From: Lachnospiraceae bacterium
GTDB taxonomy: Bacteria; Bacillota_A; Clostridia; Lachnospirales; Lachnospiraceae
Direction: 5' to 3'
Assembly (NCBI GenBank): GCA_017632755.1
Contig: JAGBQU010000187.1
Coordinates: forward strand, 1-11,621
Length of the DNA: 11,621 bases
Shown here: piece after piece, positions 7,903-11,621 of the stretch
How the letters are laid out: each line of letters opens with the position of its first letter
How positions within the stretch are numbered: position 1 is the first letter of the stretch
Translations under genes and position numbers: made by a program
Notes under the pieces: model-generated
Seen by the model: only the letters and a program-made list of their open reading frames with translations
Told to the model about the DNA's origin: nothing
Database searches by the model: none

Positions 7903-8274
7903 TTATGACTCCTCCTCCTCATTTATACTCTTTAACAGACGGATCGTTTCCTCTGTCTCAAAACCAAGCTCCCGCATCTTTTGCAAAAACTCTTTGATCT
8001 GCTCTTTTGCAAACTGATTTTTAACTTTTTCGATCATTGCTACGTCCTCCGTCACCATTCTTCCGCTTGTGCGTATGGTCACGATCAGTTCCTTTCGCTC
8101 AAGCTCCCCAAATGCCTTTTGCATCGTATTCGGATTTACCCCGGCTTCCATCGCCAATTCTCTCACACTCGGAAGCTTGTCGCCCGGTTTATACATGCCG
8201 GATATGATCTGCATCTGAATCCGTTCCACGATCTGTGCATAGATTGGTCGGTCATTATAAAGTACCCACGCCAT
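7903..8274 (-). CDS. GntR-family transcriptional regulator, YtrA subfamily
   Basis: Likely autorepressor of the ABC operon. It is a short protein (123 residues) with a GntR winged helix-turn-helix at about 9-76. The core includes PIYAQIVERIQMQIISG, then GDKLPSVRELAMEAGVNPNT as the recognition part, and a wing ending in TSGRMV. A short helical tail (about 78-118) takes the place of a large effector domain, which is the mark of the YtrA subfamily. The ATG (8274) is preceded by AAAGGA seven bases upstream. It is first in a three-gene operon with an ABC ATPase and permease. A perfect palindrome at 8349-8368, at the predicted RNA start, is the natural operator. In B. subtilis YtrA, cell-wall-active antibiotics relieve repression; whether that holds here is unknown. 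Confidence 0.92.
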   Translation of the reverse strand: MAWVLYNDRPIYAQIVERIQMQIISGMYKPGDKLPSVRELAMEAGVNPNTMQKAFGELERKELIVTIRTSGRMVTEDVAMIEKVKNQFAKEQIKEFLQKMRELGFETEETIRLLKSINEEEES

Positions 8275-8302
8275 ATTATCATCCTTTCTTCTTTTTTTGA
8301 TG

Positions 8303-8314
8303 TGTTATCTAACA
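8303..8314. promoter_or_regulatory. Possible second, weaker palindrome in the operon leader
   Basis: TGTTATCTAACA consists of 5-base arms around a 2-base centre, 29 to 40 bases upstream of the repressor ATG. It shares the TGT-TTA...TAA-ACA outline with the main operator but is shorter. It may be an accessory site or chance. Confidence 0.25.
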
Positions 8315-8348
8315 TGCTTTTGTCTGCGCAAAACTTTGATTGTGTCGC

Positions 8349-8368
8349 TGTATTAACCATCTAATACA
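8349..8368. promoter_or_regulatory. Putative GntR/YtrA operator
   Basis: TGTATTA-accatc-TAATACA is a perfect palindrome with 7-base arms and a 6-base spacer. It lies immediately downstream of the -10 box (8369-8374) and covers the predicted RNA start, where a bound repressor would block transcription. On the minus strand another TGTATTA half-site copy overlaps the -10 box (8376-8370), 8 bases upstream of the first half-site, giving a tandem arrangement. Confidence 0.65.
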
Positions 8369-8396
8369 ATAATACACCAATATTTCTTTTTGTCAA
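8369..8396 (-). promoter_or_regulatory. Sigma-A promoter of the GntR-ABC operon
   Basis: The minus strand has TTGACA (8396-8391), a 16-base spacer and TATTAT (8374-8369). The predicted RNA start is near 8362, giving a leader of roughly 85 to 90 bases before the ATG at 8274. It is the only strong promoter between ilvE and the repressor gene. Confidence 0.75.
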
Positions 8397-8471
8397 CACT
8401 TATTTTTAATTTTTTCATTTTTCTTAAAAAACAGAAATTTGCAACTCCTTCCTTCTCCGGCCCACAAACAG

Positions 8472-8491
8472 GCGCATCCATAGCGGAGCGC
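8472..8491. repeat. Imperfect inverted repeat (GCGC arms) in an intergenic region
   Basis: GCGCATCC-ATAG-CGGAGCGC pairs through four GC pairs, one A/A mismatch and then three more pairs including a G-U. It stands 10 bases from the next inverted repeat (8501-8523) and is more GC-rich than its surroundings. No role can be assigned; it may be part of a dispersed repeat. Confidence 0.35.
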
Positions 8492-8500
8492 GTTTTATGA

Positions 8501-8523
8501 AATAGGAATTGTAATTTCCTATT
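8501..8523. repeat. AATAGGAA/TTCCTATT inverted repeat downstream of ilvE
   Basis: Eight-base perfect arms (8501-8508 and 8516-8523) surround TTGTAAT. The near-palindrome continues inward with one extra T. It lies five bases beyond the U-tract of the ilvE terminator. It could be a protein-binding site, a backup hairpin, or part of a dispersed intergenic element. Confidence 0.4.
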
Positions 8524-8527
8524 GCGC

Positions 8528-8559
8528 AAAAAAGAGACACAGAACTCCGTCTGTGTCTC
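8528..8559 (-). terminator. Intrinsic terminator of ilvE
   Basis: On the minus strand GAGACACAGA and TCTGTGTCTC form a perfect 10-base stem with a 6-base loop (CGGAGT), followed directly by TTTTTT (8533-8528). It starts 33 bases after the ilvE stop. ATTGCG before the stem and CGCAAT after the U-tract could form an outer pairing. Confidence 0.92.
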
Positions 8560-8592
8560 CGCAATGTTTATCCTTTATTTCATTTGGTCACA

Positions 8593-9618
8593 CTATTTAA
8601 TCTCATATAACCAACCGAACTTGTCCTCGATTCTTCCCATCTGAATACCTGTCAGCGTGTCGTAGAGTTTCTTGGTGATCTCGCCCATCTCGCTCATACC
8701 GCTCGGGAAACAGATCTCTTTTCCGTGATCCACGATCTTTCCGACCGGAGAGATGACAGCTGCTGTTCCGCACAATCCGCATTCAGCGAAATCGGCAACC
8801 TCTTCAAATGCAACCTCTCTCTCTTCTACTTCCATTCCGAGATACTCACTTGCAACGGTCAGAAGGGAGCGGCGTGTAATAGAAGGCAGGATGCTGGATG
8901 ACTTGGGCGTCACAACCTTGCCGTCCTTTGTCACAAAGAGGAAGTTTGCTCCTCCGGTCTCCTCTACCTTGGTTCTGGTCGCTGCATCAAGATACATATT
9001 TTCGTCGTACCCGTTCTCATGTGCAGTCACGATCGCATGCAGACTCATCGCATAATTCAGACCTGCTTTTATGTGACCCGTTCCGTGAGGTGCGGCACGA
9101 TCAAAATCGCTGACACAAAGGGTAAGAGGCTTCACGCCACCCTTGAAGTAAGGTCCAACCGGTGTAGTAAACACTCTGAACTGATATTCCTGAGCGGGCT
9201 TAACACCGATCACGGCACTGCTGCCGAACATATATGGACGAATGTAAAGGGATGCACCTGAACCATAGGGCGGCACATATGCCTCATTCGCTTTTACCGT
9301 CTTTGCGACAGCATCGATGAAACGATCCTGCGGGAAGACCGGCATCTCCAGTCTCTTAGCCGTATCCTCCATGCGCTGTGCATTCATATCAGGGCGGAAT
9401 ACCACGGTTCTGCCATCTTCTGTCGTATAGGCCTTCATGCCTTCAAAACAGGTCTGTGCATACTGAAGCACTCCTGCACACTCCGTGATGGTGACTGTCG
9501 CATCTTCCGTCAGCACGCCTTCATCCCATGCGCCGTCTTTATAGTTGGACACATAGCGCTTGTCCGTATCAAGGTATGCAAACCCCAGATTGGACCAATC
9601 AATATTTTTCTTTTCCAT
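8593..9618 (-). CDS. ilvE: Branched-chain amino acid aminotransferase
   Basis: PLP enzyme that moves the amino group between glutamate and the 2-oxo acids of leucine, isoleucine and valine: the last step in making these amino acids and the first in breaking them down. The product has 341 residues, a full-length fold-type IV (BCAT II group) enzyme. Visible landmarks are CFEGMKAY (57-64), RPDMNAQRM (75-83), YIRPYMFGSSAVIGV (125-139), the RAAPHGTGHIKAGLNYA block with the Schiff-base lysine K184, VEETGGANFLFV, and ECGLCGTAAVISPVGKI near the C-terminus. The frame stays open upstream into folA, but the ATG at 9618 is chosen because GAGGAG precedes it by 9 bases and the protein then begins like its family. 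It has its own promoter and terminator, so it is probably a single-gene unit. No other ilv or leu gene lies in the window. Confidence 0.95.
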   Translation of the reverse strand: MEKKNIDWSNLGFAYLDTDKRYVSNYKDGAWDEGVLTEDATVTITECAGVLQYAQTCFEGMKAYTTEDGRTVVFRPDMNAQRMEDTAKRLEMPVFPQDRFIDAVAKTVKANEAYVPPYGSGASLYIRPYMFGSSAVIGVKPAQEYQFRVFTTPVGPYFKGGVKPLTLCVSDFDRAAPHGTGHIKAGLNYAMSLHAIVTAHENGYDENMYLDAATRTKVEETGGANFLFVTKDGKVVTPKSSSILPSITRRSLLTVASEYLGMEVEEREVAFEEVADFAECGLCGTAAVISPVGKIVDHGKEICFPSGMSEMGEITKKLYDTLTGIQMGRIEDKFGWLYEIK

Positions 9619-9658
9619 CTCTATCCACTCCTCTTTTTTGTATACTTTTTGTTGAATA

Positions 9659-9686
9659 TTATTATTCTTTTGGTCGCAAATGTCAA
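9659..9686 (-). promoter_or_regulatory. Promoter of ilvE
   Basis: The minus strand has a perfect TTGACA (9686-9681), followed after 16 bases by TAATAA (9664-9659); TAATAT with a 19-base spacer is an alternative -10. The leader of roughly 35 bases carries no T-box-like or leader-peptide structure that I can see. Confidence 0.6.
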
Positions 9687-9703
9687 TATTGTTTCGACTA
9701 TTT

Positions 9704-10204
9704 TCAAGATTTTGAAGATTTGCGCTCGTATTTGACAAACTCATAGGTCAGATCAAAATAGGTCTGCTCATCACTGGTTGCGGTGATCTCCCAATCCTCA
9801 TCCTCATCGAGATTGGGAAAATAGGAGTCCGCCTCATAGGCATGATCGATCTTGGTCACATGTGCCACGTCACAGTAAGGCAGGAGTTGTCTGTATACGC
9901 TCTCACCACCGATGATATAGACGTCTTCTGTATTGTAGTTCTTCGTCTCCTCAAGCAGCTGTTCCAGCGAATGAACCACAACCGCATCCTTCACGCGATA
10001 ATCCGGATGTGCGGAAAGAATGATATTGGTTCTCTTTTGGAGAGGCTGCCCTCCCGGAAACGTATCCATCGTTTTTCGTCCGAGAACGACCACTTTGCCG
10101 ATCGTCTCATTACGAAACATCTTCTGATCGTTAGGGATCGACACCAGAAGCTTATTCTTGTTACCGATCGCCCAGTTTTTGTCCACTGCTACTATTAAAT
10201 TCAT
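9704..10204 (-). CDS. folA: Dihydrofolate reductase
   Basis: Reduces dihydrofolate to tetrahydrofolate with NADPH in the cytoplasm, regenerating the cofactor that thymidylate synthase oxidises. The product has 166 residues, the normal bacterial length. Landmarks are the N-terminal MNLIVAVDKNWAIGNKNKL strand and loop, the IPNDQKMF helix whose Asp is the catalytic acid, the VVVLGRKTMDTFPGG NADPH-binding segment, NIILS, and VYIIGGESVYRQLLP. The loop before the catalytic Asp reads KLLVSIPND, so the Trp common in this loop (LPW in E. coli) is absent. The ATG (10204) is chosen because AGGAGGAG lies just upstream and the protein then begins at the usual residue. The gene starts 16 bases after the thyA stop, so the two are almost surely co-transcribed. 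No terminator is seen before the ilvE promoter. Confidence 0.95.
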   Translation of the reverse strand: MNLIVAVDKNWAIGNKNKLLVSIPNDQKMFRNETIGKVVVLGRKTMDTFPGGQPLQKRTNIILSAHPDYRVKDAVVVHSLEQLLEETKNYNTEDVYIIGGESVYRQLLPYCDVAHVTKIDHAYEADSYFPNLDEDEDWEITATSDEQTYFDLTYEFVKYERKSSKS

Positions 10205-10220
10205 ATCTCCTCCTGTCCGA

Positions 10221-11069
10221 TCACACTGCGATCGGTATATCTTTGATCTGCTCTCCTGTCTCATAATGATCGACTCGCACATCATTTCTCGTAAACTGAT
10301 AAAAATCCTTGATATCCGGATTCAGCCAGAATGTCGGCGCAGGCAACGGTGTCCGGCTGATCAGTTCCTCTATGAGCGGTATATGCCGGTCATAAATATG
10401 CGCATCCGCGATCACATGCACCAGTTCCCCCACATACATATCACACACCTGTGCCAACATGTGCACAAGCACCGCATACTGCACCACGTTCCAGTTGTTG
10501 GCTGCCAGTACATCCTGCGATCTCTGATTGAGTATCGCATTGAGCGTCAGCTTATCCTCGCCCTTTCTCTGTGTCACATTAAAGGTCATACTGTACGCGC
10601 ACGGGTAGAGATTCATCTCATGAAGATCCGCATGCACATAGAGATTGGTCATGATCCTGCGGCTGAACGGGTTGTTCTTCAGATCATAGATCACCCGGTC
10701 CACCTGATCCATCATGCCCTCCTTGTACAAATGCTTAACGCCCATCTGATAGCCGTATGCTTTCCCGATCGAGCCATCGGGATCTGCCCACTCATCCCAG
10801 ATATGGCTGTGCAGATCTCCAATATTATTCGATTTTTGCTGCCATATCCACAAGACCTCATCCGTTGCAGCCTTGAGTGCCGTCCTGCGCAGTGTCAGGA
10901 TCGGGAATTCCTTCCGCAGATCATATCTGTTCACCACACCGAATTTCTTGATCGTATAGGCGGGAGTACCGTCCTCCCATCTGGGTCTGACCTTTTCCCC
11001 TTCCGTGCTCGTCCCGTTCTCCAGAATATCCTTGCACATATCAATAAATATTTTGTCCGCCAAACTCAT
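10221..11069 (-). CDS. thyA: Thymidylate synthase
   Basis: Methylates dUMP to dTMP using 5,10-methylenetetrahydrofolate and releases dihydrofolate, which the DHFR encoded next recycles. The product has 282 residues. Landmarks are RRTALKAATDEVLWIWQ (Glu of the active-site wall), HIWDEWADPDGSIGKAYGYQ (89-108), FSRRIM (135-140, phosphate-binding Arg pair), LYPCAYSM with the nucleophile C157, QRSQDV, NNWNVVQYAVL (dUMP-binding Asn) and DAHIYDRH. The residue after the catalytic Cys is Ala; E. coli ThyA has His there, while I recall Val in B. subtilis ThyA, so this looks like the B. subtilis/phi3T branch. The start is ATG at 11069, with GGAAG six bases upstream. It is 39 bases downstream of the MBL-fold gene with no terminator seen between, so all three may share a transcript. 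Confidence 0.96.
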   Translation of the reverse strand: MSLADKIFIDMCKDILENGTSTEGEKVRPRWEDGTPAYTIKKFGVVNRYDLRKEFPILTLRRTALKAATDEVLWIWQQKSNNIGDLHSHIWDEWADPDGSIGKAYGYQMGVKHLYKEGMMDQVDRVIYDLKNNPFSRRIMTNLYVHADLHEMNLYPCAYSMTFNVTQRKGEDKLTLNAILNQRSQDVLAANNWNVVQYAVLVHMLAQVCDMYVGELVHVIADAHIYDRHIPLIEELISRTPLPAPTFWLNPDIKDFYQFTRNDVRVDHYETGEQIKDIPIAV

Positions 11070-11108
11070 TGCTTTCTTCCATCCTTACCATTCCATTTTA
11101 CGGGAGTG

Positions 11109-11621
11109 CTATCTGTCCCATTTGTCGCAGAGCGAATTAATCTGATCCGCAAATTTTGCCAGATCTTTGTTTGCACCGCCTTCGTTGTGCTGGATCACCG
11201 CCATCAGGCGCTGTCCTGCCGCAACCAGTCTGGCAAATACATCGGATACAATCCTTGCCTTCTTGGTGATACGTACCGGCTTAGCCGCATATTCACAGGT
11301 ATTGCTGACAAGATCATATCTGCTTCCGCTGTACGGCGCATCCGCCACATAGCCATACTCCGTCTCCAGACAGCTGCGGAAGCTTTCACACACACTGTCT
11401 TCTCCGTGAACGACAAAAACGCGCTGCGGCTTTTTCTCAAATCCGCCGATCCAGTCCAAAAGGCCTGCCTTATCGGCATGTCCGGACAAGCCGACCAGCT
11501 TCATGATATGTGCTTGCACGGTGATCGTCTCGCCAAAGAGCTTCACTTCCTCGGCACCGTCGATGATGGATCTTCCAAGCGTTCCGACAGCCTGATAGCC
11601 GACGAACAGGATCGTGCATTC
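11109..11621 (-). CDS. MBL-fold metallo-hydrolase, C-terminal part (5' end beyond window)
   Basis: The frame is open to the right edge, so only the last 170 residues are visible; the true start lies outside. The visible part begins ECTILFVGYQAVGTLGRSII, typical of the end of the beta-CASP insert. It continues into the SGHADKAGLLDWIGGF motif and VFVVHGE, hallmarks of the RMMBL (RNA-metabolising metallo-beta-lactamase) segment that supplies conserved His residues to the two-metal site. The family includes CPSF73-like and RNase J-like nucleases, so RNA hydrolysis is the likely activity, although the substrate is unknown and the main HxHxDH motif is out of view. After the RMMBL part comes an extra tail of about 80 residues (YVADAPYSGSRYDL... 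to the end), partly helical. It ends 39 bases before thyA and may share its transcript. Confidence 0.88.
   Translation of the reverse strand, partial: ECTILFVGYQAVGTLGRSIIDGAEEVKLFGETITVQAHIMKLVGLSGHADKAGLLDWIGGFEKKPQRVFVVHGEDSVCESFRSCLETEYGYVADAPYSGSRYDLVSNTCEYAAKPVRITKKARIVSDVFARLVAAGQRLMAVIQHNEGGANKDLAKFADQINSLCDKWDR

Noticed and set aside
8281..8300. Run of pyrimidines (CTTTCTTCTTTTTTT) on the plus strand as a terminator U-tract
   Set aside because: No plus-strand gene precedes it and no stable hairpin sits in front. On the minus strand it is the purine-rich ribosome binding region of the repressor gene.
9701..9720. TTCAA/TTGAA inverted repeat at the end of folA as a terminator
   Set aside because: The arms are only five AT-rich bases, it overlaps the last codons, and no U-tract follows on the minus strand.
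9619..9744. Upstream extension of the ilvE frame to 9744 (42 extra residues)
   Set aside because: The extension runs into folA and through the ilvE promoter. The ATG at 9618 has a good ribosome binding site and gives the family's normal N-terminus.
1..11621. CRISPR array, tRNA/rRNA genes, insertion sequences or phage attachment sites
   Set aside because: No regularly spaced repeats, tRNA-like cloverleaf, transposase-like translation or flanking direct repeats were seen on either strand by eye.

Overview
The window reads as a stretch of chromosome from an anaerobic Firmicute of the Lachnospiraceae (Clostridium cluster XIVa) type. This rests on the paired DUF5716/DUF5717-like genes, the 341-residue branched-chain aminotransferase, the B. 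subtilis ThyA-type thymidylate synthase and strong AGGAGG ribosome binding sites, all judged from memory of these families rather than by a search. Every supported gene lies on the minus strand, so transcription runs from high to low coordinates. The gene at each end is cut by the window edge.

From right to left: (a) 11621-11109 is the C-terminal part of an MBL-fold (beta-CASP/RMMBL) RNA-type hydrolase. It is followed closely by thyA (11069-10221) and folA (10204-9704), a thymidylate/folate pair in which ThyA makes dTMP and dihydrofolate and DHFR regenerates tetrahydrofolate. (b) ilvE (9618-8593) has its own TTGACA promoter and ends in a textbook terminator at 8528-8559. (c) 8592-8275 is non-coding. 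It holds that terminator, two inverted repeats of unknown role, and a sigma-A promoter with a perfect 7+6+7 palindrome just downstream of its -10 box. (d) This promoter drives a compact three-gene operon (8274-6374): a YtrA-type GntR repressor, an ABC ATPase and a six-helix ABC-2 permease. The genes abut or overlap, and a hairpin ends the operon.

(e) The gene at 6305-4974 encodes a cytosol-type (no signal peptide) protein joining a beta-sandwich domain, a SpoIID-like domain and a peptidoglycan-binding domain. Its ribosome binding site lies inside the hairpin that ends the ABC operon, and a sigma-K-like promoter sits in that same hairpin. (f) A good sigma-A promoter at 4920-4948 starts the last unit: a giant DUF5717-like protein of about 1189 residues and, 52 bases later, a DUF5716-like protein with actin/Hsp70-like sequence signatures. 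Both appear to begin with TTG.

The part most likely to hide undescribed biology is (e)-(f). Here a putative ASKHA-fold protein and a giant helical-repeat partner form a two-gene unit of unknown function, next to a SpoIID-like protein whose expression may be gated by an RNA hairpin.
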